A stretch of DNA of 64,000 nt from Pontibacter amylolyticus (lineage in GTDB: Bacteria > Bacteroidota > Bacteroidia > Cytophagales > Hymenobacteraceae), in NCBI RefSeq assembly GCF_014638845.1, contig NZ_BMFP01000005.1:218316-282315 (forward strand). Direction: 5' to 3'. Every line of letters begins with the position of its first letter. The stretch's first letter is position 1. Position numbers and translations under genes: made by a program. This document shows, one piece after another, positions 1-9,084 of the stretch. The notes beneath the pieces are model-generated. The model was given only the letters and a program-made list of their open reading frames with translations. It was not told the DNA's origin and searched no databases.

Positions 1-74
1 GCTATGAATCTGTCGCACAGGTGGGAGCCGAGAAACCCGGCGCCGCCTGTTACCAATACTCTTTTTCTGGCCAT
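1..74 (-). CDS. NAD-dependent epimerase/dehydratase, probable UDP-glucuronate decarboxylase (N-terminus only)
   Basis: The 24 visible codons start at an ATG at 74..72 and run off the left edge. They encode a basic start followed by [17 protein letters not shown], the Rossmann glycine motif of extended short-chain dehydrogenases. The wording is typical of UDP-glucuronic acid decarboxylases, which convert UDP-glucuronate to UDP-xylose. The start lies one base after the stop codon of the UDP-glucose dehydrogenase gene, so the two are surely cotranscribed, and that enzyme makes the substrate proposed here. The subfamily is inferred from the first residues and the neighbour; another sugar epimerase is possible. 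Confidence 0.75.
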   Translation of the reverse strand, partial: MARKRVLVTGGAGFLGSHLCDRFI

Positions 75-75
75 A

Positions 76-1428
76 CTATACCGTCTCCTTTGTTTGTTGT
101 GGAACCATGGCCTGCTTGACGCCGATGCCGAAGTAGGTGAAGCCCTTCTCCTCCATCTCGCGCGCGTCGTAGATGTTGCGGCCGTCGAACACGACCTTCT
201 CCTTCATCAGCTTGTTGACCACGGCGAAGTTGGGCGAGCGGAACTCGGGCCACTCGGTCACCAGCAGCAGCGCGTCGGCGTCGATCAGGGTCTCGTACTC
301 GTCCTTGCCGTACTCGATGCGGTCTCCCAGAGAATGCTTGGCCTCCTTCATGGCCACCGGGTCGTAGGCCTTCACCTTGGCGCCCTGCTCGAGCAGCTTC
401 TCGATGATCACCAGCGAAGGGGCCTCGCGCATGTCGTCGGTCTTCGGTTTGAAGGAGAGCCCCCAAACAGCGAAGGTCTTGCCCGAAAGGTCCCCGTTGA
501 AGTAGTTCATCACCTTGTTGAAGAGCACCGACTTCTGCTTCTCGTTCACCGTCTCCACCGACTTCAATACCTCCATGGAGTAGCCGTTCTCGGAGGCCGT
601 CTTGATGAGCGCCTTCACGTCCTTGGGGAAGCAGCTTCCGCCGTAGCCGATGCCCGGGTAGATGAACTTGTTGCCGATGCGGGCGTCCGAGCCGATGCCC
701 TTGCGCACCATGTTCACGTCGGCGCCCATAATCTCGCACAGGTTGGCGATGTCGTTCATGAACGAGATCTTGGTGGCCAGCATGGCGTTGGCCGCGTACT
801 TGGTCATCTCGGCGGAGGGGATGTCCATGAAGATCAAGGGGTGGCCGTTCATCAGAAACGGCTTGTAGAGCTTGGCCATCACCTGCTCGGCGCGCTCGGA
901 GTCCACGCCCACCACGATGCGGTCGGGCTTGAGGAAGTCGTCGATGGCGGCGCCCTCCTTCAAAAACTCGGGGTTGGAGGCCACGTCGAAGGCGATGTCG
1001 GCGCCGCGGGCCTCGAGCTCGCCTGCGATGGCGCGGCGCACCTTGGCCGCCGTGCCCACCGGCACGGTGCTCTTGGTCACCACCACCAGGTAGTCGGTCA
1101 TGGAGCGGCCGATCTCGCGGGCCACGGCCAGCACGTACTTCAGGTCGGCCGAGCCGTCCTCGCCCGGGGGCGTGCCCACGGCGATGAAGGCCACCTGGCA
1201 GCCCTGCACGCTCTCGGCAAGGTTAGTGGAGAAGGAAAGGCGCTCCTTCTGGGAGTTGCGCAGCACCATCTCCTCCAGGCCGGGCTCGTAGATGGGCAGG
1301 ATGCCCTGCTTGAGGTTGTCTATCTTCTTGGAGTCGATGTCGATGCAGGTCACGTCGATGCCAACCTCGGCAAAGCAGGTGCCCGTTACCAGGCCCACGT
1401 AACCGGTGCCAACTACAGCTATTCTCAT
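76..1428 (-). CDS. ugd: UDP-glucose 6-dehydrogenase
   Basis: The 450-residue protein oxidises UDP-glucose to UDP-glucuronate with two NAD+, feeding capsule, exopolysaccharide or LPS sugar synthesis in the cytoplasm. The N-terminal Rossmann domain carries GTGYVG (residues 7-12). The central part has the family signatures [21 protein letters not shown] and [16 protein letters not shown], and the catalytic Cys is in [10 protein letters not shown]. The C-terminal UDP-binding domain includes [18 protein letters not shown]. Length is normal. It is the first gene of an operon with the epimerase/decarboxylase gene that starts one base downstream. A TTG-N17-TAAGTTTG promoter candidate lies just upstream. 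Confidence 0.97.
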   Translation of the reverse strand: MRIAVVGTGYVGLVTGTCFAEVGIDVTCIDIDSKKIDNLKQGILPIYEPGLEEMVLRNSQKERLSFSTNLAESVQGCQVAFIAVGTPPGEDGSADLKYVLAVAREIGRSMTDYLVVVTKSTVPVGTAAKVRRAIAGELEARGADIAFDVASNPEFLKEGAAIDDFLKPDRIVVGVDSERAEQVMAKLYKPFLMNGHPLIFMDIPSAEMTKYAANAMLATKISFMNDIANLCEIMGADVNMVRKGIGSDARIGNKFIYPGIGYGGSCFPKDVKALIKTASENGYSMEVLKSVETVNEKQKSVLFNKVMNYFNGDLSGKTFAVWGLSFKPKTDDMREAPSLVIIEKLLEQGAKVKAYDPVAMKEAKHSLGDRIEYGKDEYETLIDADALLLVTEWPEFRSPNFAVVNKLMKEKVVFDGRNIYDAREMEEKGFTYFGIGVKQAMVPQQTKETV

Positions 1429-2013
1429 AGGTAAATGTTATTAATGAAGTACAAACTTAAAGTTTTTTAAAATAATCAATACGCAGTCTCAACAAACTTG
1501 CCTGCATGTTCTTGCCGTCTTTTCTAACAACGTTGCCCACTTAAACAAGGGAATGGTTGTTTAAAAAGCGTCAATTCATTTAGGGCATACACATTTATCG
1601 ATAAAATTGTAAATAGTAACACAGGAATGTTTCCCATGAAACATGCGCTGTTAAAGAGACAAAATTAAACATTATTTAAGAAGGATTTGAATTTGGCTAC
1701 ACCATGATAGCCTTTCCACTGTCTGGTGATTTGATCGCATGGCAGAGTCTTTCCTTCGAAATACCGCGAACCGGCGCCTTGTCTTACTTTGTTCAGCACA
1801 AAAGAGTTGCGGTATGGCCTCAAAAATTAAAATAAATCAATACGACCCTTTTCCCGACCTGACAGCCTGTGTTGCTAAGGCACCTGTTTTTATACGTAAC
1901 CCAAGTGCCGCTTTTCCTTTAATTTAAATACGCAGGGCACATTTTTACTTTTCCCTACAACCTGAGTTTCTGTCTCAAGTATAGATAAGGGAAGCTAACA
2001 CCCTGAGTCACCT
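1429..2013. other. intergenic region between divergent ugd and hydrolase genes
   Basis: This AT-rich stretch holds the candidate ugd promoter and a second minus-strand TAATTTTG (1667..1660). A 62-codon open frame at 1739-1927 has no recognisable domain or convincing start signal, and I do not call it. A GC-poor block around 1560-1680 could carry promoters for both divergent genes, but no full match was found for the plus strand. Confidence 0.6.
1452..1479 (-). promoter_or_regulatory. candidate promoter of ugd
   Basis: On the minus strand TTG (1479..1477) is followed after 17 bases by TAAGTTTG (1459..1452), matching the Bacteroidota -7 element TAnnTTTG with a slightly short spacer. Transcription would start about 18 bases before the ugd ATG. 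The -33 part is weak. Confidence 0.35.
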
Positions 2014-2913
2014 ATGAAACCAGACTGGCTGGACACCAAAGAATATCCCTTCAAATCCAAGTTCCTGGAATTAGAAGCCGGCAAGATGCATTACATCGAT
2101 GAAGGGGAAGGTCACCCGATCGTGATGATTCACGGCACACCTTCCTGGTCATTCGCGTACCGCAACCTGATCAAGCTCCTGAGCAAAAAGTACCGCTGTG
2201 TGGCACTGGACCTGATCGGCTTTGGCCTGTCGGACAAGCCAAAGGACTGGAGCTATAAGCCAAGGGCCCATGCCGCCAACTTCGAGCAGCTGATGGAGCA
2301 CCTTGGGCTGACCAATATCACCCTGCTGGTGCATGACTTTGGTGCGCCAATTGGCCTGGCGTATGCCATCAAATACCCCGAGAAAGTCCGGAGCATCGTA
2401 ATGCTCAACACCTGGACCTGGTCTCTTTCTAACCATCATGTCTTTTCAAAGGCCAGTAAATACCTGGTGGGCCCGCTTGGCAAGTTTCTGCACTCCAAGC
2501 TTAACCTCACTACCGATGAGCTGGTGCATGAACTGTTCGGGCAGGAAAGTAACATGCCGGAGAAGCTGAAAGCTCAATACACCCATGCACTGGGCGACCC
2601 CGATGAAACAGTCAGTTCGCTGGCCTGCGCCCGGGAGCTGGTTGGCGTCAGCAAATGGTATGATGAATTGTGGAAAGAGCGCAAAAAGATCCAGGATATT
2701 CCGACCCTCATACTATGGGGTGAGCGCGACAAACTTGTCAGAATTGAGGCCCTGCAGCGCTGGAAAAAGTTTTTCCATGAGTGCTATGTCCTGCACTTTG
2801 AGGACAGCGGACATTTTCTGATGGAAGAGCATGCCGATGAGGTGGCGCAGTACGTTAGTAATTTTATAAAAGAGGAAGACAAGAAAAAGGAGAAGACATT
2901 ACACAACACTTAA
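2014..2913 (+). CDS. alpha/beta hydrolase, haloalkane dehalogenase-like
   Basis: The 299-residue protein has the alpha/beta hydrolase fold with features of the haloalkane dehalogenase/OleB branch: oxyanion-loop HGTPSWSF, nucleophile elbow VHDFGAPIG with Asp108 as likely nucleophile, and a C-terminal His267 in SGHFLMEE. An Asp nucleophile separates it from ordinary Ser esterases. True dehalogenases usually have Trp after the nucleophile to hold the halide; here it is Phe109, so dehalogenation is doubtful and the substrate unknown. No signal peptide is seen, so it is likely cytoplasmic. The C-terminus is a Lys/Glu-rich tail. A small gene follows after 17 bases and is probably cotranscribed. Confidence 0.85.
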   Translation: MKPDWLDTKEYPFKSKFLELEAGKMHYIDEGEGHPIVMIHGTPSWSFAYRNLIKLLSKKYRCVALDLIGFGLSDKPKDWSYKPRAHAANFEQLMEHLGLTNITLLVHDFGAPIGLAYAIKYPEKVRSIVMLNTWTWSLSNHHVFSKASKYLVGPLGKFLHSKLNLTTDELVHELFGQESNMPEKLKAQYTHALGDPDETVSSLACARELVGVSKWYDELWKERKKIQDIPTLILWGERDKLVRIEALQRWKKFFHECYVLHFEDSGHFLMEEHADEVAQYVSNFIKEEDKKKEKTLHNT

Positions 2914-2930
2914 ACCCAAAAGGAGCGATT

Positions 2931-3182
2931 ATGACGGAACCCGATAAAAACTTAAATGAAGCCTTGTTTCGCAGTCACCAGGCGACAGAGAAGGACAACC
3001 AGGCCCAGAGCGAGCTGCATAGCATGAAAACTGCTCCTGAGAACTCTAACACACAGCAGCCTGACGCGTCGCAGCCCAAACTGCACGAAACACCGCGCAA
3101 CCTGCTGCAGTCCTGGGACACGCTGCGACAGTTGGACGAGGCATTGGCAGACAAGAAGCCAAACCATGACCGCAAAGCCTGA
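2931..3182 (+). CDS. small hypothetical hydrophilic protein
   Basis: The 83-residue product is very polar (rich in Asn, Gln, Glu, Lys and His), lacks a signal peptide or membrane segment, and is probably largely disordered. I recognise no domain. A purine-rich AAAGGAG sits a few bases before the ATG, the frame follows the hydrolase gene by 17 bases, and a strong hairpin terminator follows the stop. These features support it as the last gene of a two-gene transcript. Confidence 0.6.
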   Translation: MTEPDKNLNEALFRSHQATEKDNQAQSELHSMKTAPENSNTQQPDASQPKLHETPRNLLQSWDTLRQLDEALADKKPNHDRKA

Positions 3183-3225
3183 CACAGACCGAAAGCCAGG
3201 GTATACCTTGGTTTTATACCTATAA

Positions 3226-3256
3226 AAAGCGGCAGCCATTGTATGACTGCCGCTTT
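3226..3256. terminator. bidirectional hairpin terminator
   Basis: AAAGCGGCAG (3226-3235) and CTGCCGCTTT (3247-3256) form a perfect 10-bp stem around an 11-base loop between two convergent genes, with A and T tracts on both sides. Confidence 0.75.
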
Positions 3257-3262
3257 CATTTT

Positions 3263-4666
3263 CTAGAAAATCTTACCCGGGTTCAGTATACCTTTCGGGT
3301 CAAAGAGCTGCTTTATACCTTGCATGAGCCGGAGTTGTACCTCGCTGAGCGCTATACTTATATAAGGCCGCTGCACCAGGCCGATGCCATGCTCCCCTGA
3401 TATGGTGCCTCCCAGCGAAACACACAGCCTGAAAATCTCCTTTATACCCTCGGGCAACTTGTTTTGCCAGTCATCGTCTGACATGTCGCCCTTGACGATG
3501 TTGATGTGCAGGTTTCCGTCGCCAGCGTGCCCGTAGCACACCGACTTGAATTTATACCTCTCGCCAATTTCCTTCACGCCCCGAAGCAGCACAGGCAGCT
3601 CGGCACGCGGGACTACCGTGTCTTCTTCTTTGTAGACCGAGTTGCTTTTGACGGCATGGCCCACACTGCGGCGCAGGCGCCAGAGGTCTTCTTTTTGTTT
3701 TTCGGTATCCGCAACGAGTATATCGCCTACATCAAAGGTCTCCAGCACTTCGTATACCCGCTCCGCATCTTTGTACAGCAGGTCCATGTCGTTGCCGTCG
3801 AGCTCTATGAGCAGGTGGGCGCGCTCGTCGGCTGCCATCGGCACATCCAGGCTCAGGTAGCGGCACGCCCACTCAATGGCTTCCCGTTCCATAAACTCCA
3901 GCGCAGAGGGTACGATACCTGCCGTGAATATTTGGGATACGGCAGCGGCAGCCTCTTCTTCTTTCCGGAAAGGCACCAGCAGCACCAGGTTCTGGGTTGG
4001 GTAAGGTATTAGCCGGAATACGATCTTGGTGATGATGCCTAGCGTCCCTTCACTTCCGACCATCAGCTGTGTCAGGTTATACCCTGTGGCATTTTTGAGC
4101 ACGTTGGCCCCGGTCCAGGTGATCTCGCCCGTTGGCAGTACGACCTCCAGATTCAGCACATAGTCTTTGGTCACGCCGTACTTCACCGCCCTGGGCCCGC
4201 CGGAAGACTCACTCAAATTGCCCCCTAACTGGCAACTGCCCCGGCTGGAGGGGTCAGGCGGGTAAAAGAGGCCGAGCGAGATCACGGCTTCCTGGAAAAC
4301 CTGCGTAATGACGCCCGGCTCTACAGTCGCCTGCAGGTTGCGCTCGTCAATGGAAATGATGGCATTGAGCCGCTCCATGGACAGCACCACACCCCCGTGC
4401 ACTGCCAGCGCCCCGCCACTCAGCCCGGTACCGGCGCCACGCGGCGTAACAGGTATAGCGTTTTCATGGCACAGCTGCATAATACGGCTGATTTCTTCTG
4501 CGTTCTTAGGTTTGAGCACTACTTCAGGCAGGTAGCGGAGGTCCTCGGTTTCATCGTGGGTATAGCGCACCATCCCTTCCTGATCAGCAGGCAGTACCAG
4601 CTGCTCCTCTCCGACGATGGCGGCGAAAGCTTCTACCAGAATCGGGGTTATCTTATTAAAATTCAT
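3263..4666 (-). CDS. glcD: FAD-linked oxidase, glycolate oxidase GlcD / D-lactate dehydrogenase type
   Basis: The 467-residue flavoprotein belongs to the FAD-binding type 4 family that oxidises 2-hydroxy acids such as glycolate or D-lactate. The N-terminal PCMH-type FAD domain shows PVTPRGAGTGLSGGA, DPSSRGSCQLGGNLSES and LMVGSEGTLGIIT. The C-terminal substrate/cap domain carries YGHAGDGNLHIN and SGEHGIG, which include the metal and active-site His residues. Length fits GlcD. The GlcE and GlcF partners are not adjacent, so it may act as a stand-alone D-2-hydroxyacid dehydrogenase; the exact substrate cannot be read from sequence. It shares a 72-bp divergent intergenic region with the NlpC/P60 gene. 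Confidence 0.9.
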   Translation of the reverse strand: MNFNKITPILVEAFAAIVGEEQLVLPADQEGMVRYTHDETEDLRYLPEVVLKPKNAEEISRIMQLCHENAIPVTPRGAGTGLSGGALAVHGGVVLSMERLNAIISIDERNLQATVEPGVITQVFQEAVISLGLFYPPDPSSRGSCQLGGNLSESSGGPRAVKYGVTKDYVLNLEVVLPTGEITWTGANVLKNATGYNLTQLMVGSEGTLGIITKIVFRLIPYPTQNLVLLVPFRKEEEAAAAVSQIFTAGIVPSALEFMEREAIEWACRYLSLDVPMAADERAHLLIELDGNDMDLLYKDAERVYEVLETFDVGDILVADTEKQKEDLWRLRRSVGHAVKSNSVYKEEDTVVPRAELPVLLRGVKEIGERYKFKSVCYGHAGDGNLHINIVKGDMSDDDWQNKLPEGIKEIFRLCVSLGGTISGEHGIGLVQRPYISIALSEVQLRLMQGIKQLFDPKGILNPGKIF

Positions 4667-4738
4667 TTTATATTAAATAGCTTATGCTTAATTTAGCAAG
4701 CCCGACAAAATTTTAGCCACTAATTACCAAGTTACGCT

Positions 4739-5377
4739 TTGAGAACATCAATTACCAATTACCTATTATTTATCTTTTTCATCGGGCTGATGGCTTCGTG
4801 CCAGTCAGCGAAGCCCACCTTCAGTAAGCGTGGCGAGACGTACAAGTCGGCCAGGGAGATAGCCGAGGAAAAGCGACAGGCCCGCAAACAAGCCAGAATG
4901 GCAGCCCGGAGCGGAGGAAAAGGCAAGGTTGCCTCCAAAGACCGCACCAGTCGCACCAATGTGCCCAACGCACGTCGCCTTGATGAGAATGTGGCCACGG
5001 TCATACAGACGGCCCGCTCCTATACCGGCACTCCTTATAAGTGGGGCGGCACTACGCGCGTAGGTATGGACTGTTCCGGACTGCTATGTACCTCTTTCCA
5101 GAGCATCAACGTGAACCTGCCCCGCACATCGGAGGAGCAGAGCCGCTTTGGCAAGGCTGTAAAGCCGAGGGAACTCAAAGAGGGAGACCTCGTATTTTTC
5201 GGGGCTAACAAATACAATCGGGAGATCACGCACGTAGGTATGGTAACGGAAGTGAACAACGATAACGAAGTCAAATTCATACACGCCTCCACCAGCCTGG
5301 GTGTCATCGAGAACAACCTTTACTCCGATTACTGGCAAAAGATCTTCATCAAGGCGGTGCGGCCTTTTGATGACTAA
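4739..5377 (+). CDS. NlpC/P60 (C40) family cell-wall peptidase lipoprotein
   Basis: The 212-residue product starts with a hydrophobic segment ending in a lipobox (LMASC, Cys21), so it should be a lipoprotein. A basic linker (about residues 30-75) leads to an NlpC/P60 domain with catalytic Cys112 in MDCSGLL, His165 in THVGMV and His182 in FIHAS. Such enzymes cleave gamma-D-Glu-diamino acid bonds in peptidoglycan stem peptides. The start is TTG: an in-frame stop lies 18 bases upstream and no ATG or GTG precedes the signal peptide, which makes TTG the only usual start that keeps the lipobox. Confidence 0.9.
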   Translation: MRTSITNYLLFIFFIGLMASCQSAKPTFSKRGETYKSAREIAEEKRQARKQARMAARSGGKGKVASKDRTSRTNVPNARRLDENVATVIQTARSYTGTPYKWGGTTRVGMDCSGLLCTSFQSINVNLPRTSEEQSRFGKAVKPRELKEGDLVFFGANKYNREITHVGMVTEVNNDNEVKFIHASTSLGVIENNLYSDYWQKIFIKAVRPFDD

Positions 5378-5630
5378 GGCGCATGATGTCCGCTTAGTAT
5401 TTCACTGCAAATTTTTCGAATGAACCTGACTCGTCACAGGTATAATTTCATGTCTGCCCGGCGTGGGTTATACCTCCTTTGAGGTATGGCATCCGCTATA
5501 CCTAATATAAAGTAAAGCAGCAGCTATACCTGCTCCAAAGTGTCCGCCCCTACTTTATTCCAAATAAGCGCTACCCTGCCTGGCCGTAAAATTTAACATC
5601 AAATAAGAGATAAAATACTCATACATACGT

Positions 5631-5669
5631 ACTTATAAGGAGTTATATTTTTTCAATTTAACTTATAAG
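5631..5669 (+). promoter_or_regulatory. paired ACTTATAAG palindromes before the first Oar-like receptor
   Basis: ACTTATAAG occurs at 5631-5639 and again at 5661-5669, exactly 30 bases (about three helical turns) apart, ending four bases before the receptor start codon. The core CTTATAAG is self-complementary. The spacing suggests a pair of sites for one regulator, but no factor is known to me for this motif. Confidence 0.35.
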
Positions 5670-5673
5670 TATT

Positions 5674-8600
5674 ATGAGAACTATTTACACAAAGTTGCTT
5701 GTAACCCTCCTTTTGCTGCTAAGCAGCCACATGGTATGGGCACAGGGTACGACAACGGCGGCCATGAACGGCGTGGTGCAGGACCAGAACGGCTCTCCAC
5801 TGCCTGGCGCAACGGTTATTGCGGTCCATAATCCTACCAACACGCAATATGTAGCCGCCACCAACGCAGAAGGTCGTTACAATATCCAGAACATGCGTGT
5901 AGGTGGGCCCTATACCGTACGCACCTCTTATGTGGGCTACCAGGAGCAGCGCGTCGACAACATCAACCTGACGCTGGGCCAGAACTACAGACTGGACCTC
6001 ACCATTTCGGAAAGCACGACCACCCTAGGCGAGGTACAGGTCACCGCAACGCAGGACAAAGTCATTAACTCAGACAGAACGGGCGCCGCCACCAACGTAT
6101 CCACCGAGCAGCTGGAATCCCTGCCCACCATCAGCCGCAGCCTGAATGACTTTACCCGCATCACACCGCAGGCCACCACCTCCGGGTCAGGTATATCGTT
6201 TGCCGGCCAGAACAACCGCTTCAATAACTTCTCGATAGACGGCACCGTGAACAACGACGTGTTCGGTCTCTCGGCAAGCGGCACCAACGGCGGACAGACC
6301 GGCGTGCAGCCCATCTCGCTGGATGCCATTGAGGCGATACAGGTGGTGATTGCTCCCTTTGATGTAAGACAAAGCGGCTTTACGGGAGGCGGCATCAATG
6401 CCATCACGCGCAGTGGATCTAATCGATTCACTGGCTCAGCCTATTATTTTGGCAACAACGAGCGCCTGGTAGGCAAAAGTCCGGATGATGCGCGCACCCG
6501 GTTACCGGACTTCACCGACTACCAGACCGGTCTGCGCATTGGCGGCCCGATCATCAAAGACAAGCTGTTCTTTTTTGTGAATGGCGAGAAAACCAAACGG
6601 GTAGCCCCGCTCCTCTTCGAACCCGGCACCACAGGCTCCAACATCACAGTAGACGAAGCCACGCGTGTGCTCAATGTCGCCAATCGGCTGGGCTACGATC
6701 CGGGCAGCTTCAGGGGCATAGACGATGAAACCAAGAGCGACAAGATCTTTGCCCGACTCGACTGGAACATCACCGACAACCACCAGCTTACGCTTCGCCA
6801 CAGCTATGTGTATGGCGAGAACATTGACAACTCCAGGACACCGAACGCGCTGCGCTTTTCCAACAACGCCGAGTATTTCCCCAGCACGACCAACTCCAGC
6901 GTGCTGCAGCTGCGCAGTCAGTTTGGAGGCCAGTATGCCAACGAGGCCCTGATCGGTTTTACGGCAGTGCGTGACGACCGCGACATCATTGGCGCCCCTT
7001 TCCCGAGCGTGCTGGTCCGCCTGGCAGGTGGCCGCACCATTGCGCTGGGCGGCGAGCCCTTTTCCGGGCAGAACCAGCTCGACCAGGATGTGCTCACCAT
7101 CACCGACAACTTCAACCTGTTTTTAGGGAAGCACACGATCACGCTGGGAACGCACAATGAGTTTTACAAGACGTTCAACCTCTTTATCCGGCAGGAGTTC
7201 GGGGCCTATGAGTATAATTCCCTCGAAGCGTTCGAGGCCGTTGGCACAGCGAATGAAACGGCGCCCGGCGCTTTCTTCCGGAATTACTCCCGCACAGACA
7301 ACCGCCAGCAGGGTGCCGAATTTTCTGCCTTCCAACTCGGCTTCTATGCGCAGGACGAATATGCGGTGCTGAACAACCTGAAGCTGACAGCAGGTATACG
7401 ACTCGACATCCCGACCTTTAATGACGAACCTGCCGCAAACCAGGAGTTTAACGAGGCCTTCAGAAGCAGGGGCCTGGCGACGGACAAGACACCGGGCGCA
7501 CAGTTTATGCTGTCGCCCCGCGTGGGTGTTAACTGGGATGTAATGGACGATGGCAATACGCAGGTGCGTGGTGGGGCCGGTATCTTCACGGGTAGGGCTC
7601 CGTTCGTGTGGATCGCCAACCAATATACCAATACCGGGCAGATGCTGGGTAGCCTGTCACTCACCTCAGGTCCGGTTCTGGAGCAGATCCGCTTCAACCC
7701 GGACCCTAACTCCCAGCCAACGGCCACCACCGTGGGCCTGTCAGACCGAACCGCCGAGATCAACATCACAGACCCTGACTTCAAGTTCCCGCAGCTGTTC
7801 CGGGTCAACGCAGCCATTGACCAACGCCTTCCCTTTGACCTGGTGGCGACCCTAGAAGGTATATACTCTAAAAACCTCAACAACATCTACTACCAGAACC
7901 TGAACCTGGAGCAGACGGGCACCCTGACGGGGGCAGACAACCGCCCTGTTTTTGGCCGCATACAGGGCAACAATTTCCAGGACATCATCTATCTGACCAA
8001 CACCAGCCGCGGCTATGGCTACAGCCTGACAGCGCAGTTACAGAAGACCTATATGGAGAACGGGCTTTCGGGTTCGCTGGCCTATACCTACTCCAGAGCC
8101 AAGGACGTGAACCCCGGCAACTCCAGCCAGGCACGGTCTAACTGGATCAACGTGAACCAGGTAGAGGGCCTTAATAATGTCCGGGAAGCGTTTGCTGACA
8201 ATGATGTGCGCTCGAGGGTGGTGGCCGGCCTTACCTATAACCTAAATTACCTGGGCTTTGCTGGCACCACCATTTCCGCTTTTTACAACGGACAGTCGGG
8301 CGTGCCGCTTTCGTATATTTACAACGGGGACGTGAACAGCGACGCTGGTAGAACGAATGACCTGATCTACATCCCGGGCAATGCCTCGGAGATAAACCTG
8401 GTGCCTTACACCGAACGGGACGGAACCGTTGTTTCGGCTGAGCAGCAGTGGCAGGCGCTGGACGCCTTTATCAGTGGCAATGATTACCTAAGTGACCGAA
8501 GGGGCCAGTATGCCGAGCGAAACGGAGACAGGCTACCCTGGACGAACCAAATTGACCTGCGCCTGATGCAGGACTTCTATATAGGACAGGAAGAGAACAG

Positions 8601-8847
8601 CCACCGACTGCAGCTGACCCTTGACGTTTTCAATTTCACCAACCTGCTCAATAAGGACTGGGGCCGTCAGTACACGGCGACTTTCAACGCTTTCCAGGCC
8701 ATTGACTTTGTTGGCTACGAGCCCGGCACCACAACACCCCGGTTCAACTATACCGGTCGCGGCCTGACAGACGGCGAGCCCTATTTTGTGAACGACTTTT
8801 CGTCGCGCTGGAGGGCCCAGTTTGGCATTCGGTACATTTTCAATTAA
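5674..8847 (+). CDS. Oar-like TonB-dependent outer-membrane receptor (copy 1)
   Basis: The 1057-residue protein has a signal peptide (cleavage after VWAQ), a carboxypeptidase-regulatory-like domain (about residues 30-110, GSPLPGATVIAV, TNAEGRYNIQNMRVGGPYT), a plug domain (RTGAATNVSTEQLESLPT, NNRFNNFSIDGTVNND, APFDVRQSGFTGGGIN) and a large beta-barrel ending in an aromatic-rich strand (FGIRYIFN). This architecture matches the Oar/OmpA-related receptor family, whose substrates are mostly unknown and which import ligands with TonB-ExbBD energy. It is paralogous to the next gene, with nearly the same plug motifs, but uses GC-richer, less biased codons. A long hairpin terminator separates the two, so they are separate transcripts. 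Confidence 0.92.
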   Translation: MRTIYTKLLVTLLLLLSSHMVWAQGTTTAAMNGVVQDQNGSPLPGATVIAVHNPTNTQYVAATNAEGRYNIQNMRVGGPYTVRTSYVGYQEQRVDNINLTLGQNYRLDLTISESTTTLGEVQVTATQDKVINSDRTGAATNVSTEQLESLPTISRSLNDFTRITPQATTSGSGISFAGQNNRFNNFSIDGTVNNDVFGLSASGTNGGQTGVQPISLDAIEAIQVVIAPFDVRQSGFTGGGINAITRSGSNRFTGSAYYFGNNERLVGKSPDDARTRLPDFTDYQTGLRIGGPIIKDKLFFFVNGEKTKRVAPLLFEPGTTGSNITVDEATRVLNVANRLGYDPGSFRGIDDETKSDKIFARLDWNITDNHQLTLRHSYVYGENIDNSRTPNALRFSNNAEYFPSTTNSSVLQLRSQFGGQYANEALIGFTAVRDDRDIIGAPFPSVLVRLAGGRTIALGGEPFSGQNQLDQDVLTITDNFNLFLGKHTITLGTHNEFYKTFNLFIRQEFGAYEYNSLEAFEAVGTANETAPGAFFRNYSRTDNRQQGAEFSAFQLGFYAQDEYAVLNNLKLTAGIRLDIPTFNDEPAANQEFNEAFRSRGLATDKTPGAQFMLSPRVGVNWDVMDDGNTQVRGGAGIFTGRAPFVWIANQYTNTGQMLGSLSLTSGPVLEQIRFNPDPNSQPTATTVGLSDRTAEINITDPDFKFPQLFRVNAAIDQRLPFDLVATLEGIYSKNLNNIYYQNLNLEQTGTLTGADNRPVFGRIQGNNFQDIIYLTNTSRGYGYSLTAQLQKTYMENGLSGSLAYTYSRAKDVNPGNSSQARSNWINVNQVEGLNNVREAFADNDVRSRVVAGLTYNLNYLGFAGTTISAFYNGQSGVPLSYIYNGDVNSDAGRTNDLIYIPGNASEINLVPYTERDGTVVSAEQQWQALDAFISGNDYLSDRRGQYAERNGDRLPWTNQIDLRLMQDFYIGQEENSHRLQLTLDVFNFTNLLNKDWGRQYTATFNAFQAIDFVGYEPGTTTPRFNYTGRGLTDGEPYFVNDFSSRWRAQFGIRYIFN

Positions 8848-8871
8848 AAGTAAACCGCGTACTATTTTAAT

Positions 8872-8927
8872 TGATTGCCAAAAAGAAAGGCGGAGCTGTA
8901 TGGCTCCGCCTTTCTTTTTGGCAATCA
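8872..8927 (+). terminator. long perfect hairpin terminator
   Basis: A 25-bp perfectly paired stem (8872-8896 with 8903-8927) closes a 6-base loop, TGTATG. The stem contains an A/G run on one side and the matching T-rich run on the other. It follows the first Oar-like gene by 24 bases. Confidence 0.85.
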
Positions 8928-9030
8928 GTGTTTAAGACTAACGGCACGTTTGCAAATTACAATAAATTATTGGTGCTAAAAAGCAAATAACATAAGACAT
9001 TTTATTAATAATAATTTAATCTCTAAGTAG

Positions 9031-9060
9031 TTGCATTTCGATTTATACCCTCTAATTTTG
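9031..9060 (+). promoter_or_regulatory. strong Bacteroidota-type promoter of the second Oar-like receptor
   Basis: TTG (9031-9033), then exactly 19 bases, then TAATTTTG (9053-9060) fits the Bacteroidota sigma consensus TTTG-N19-TAnnTTTG. The start codon at 9085 leaves a leader of about 18-20 bases. Confidence 0.75.
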
Positions 9061-9084
9061 CGGGCAAAAATCAATCAATCTTTT

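Noticed and set aside
4..1434. Long plus-strand open frame opposite ugd
   Set aside because: It is the antisense shadow of a well-supported UDP-glucose dehydrogenase gene; His/Leu/Val-rich translation with no domain.
1739..1927. 62-codon open frame in the ugd/hydrolase gap
   Set aside because: No domain, no good start signal, and AT-rich promoter-like surroundings.
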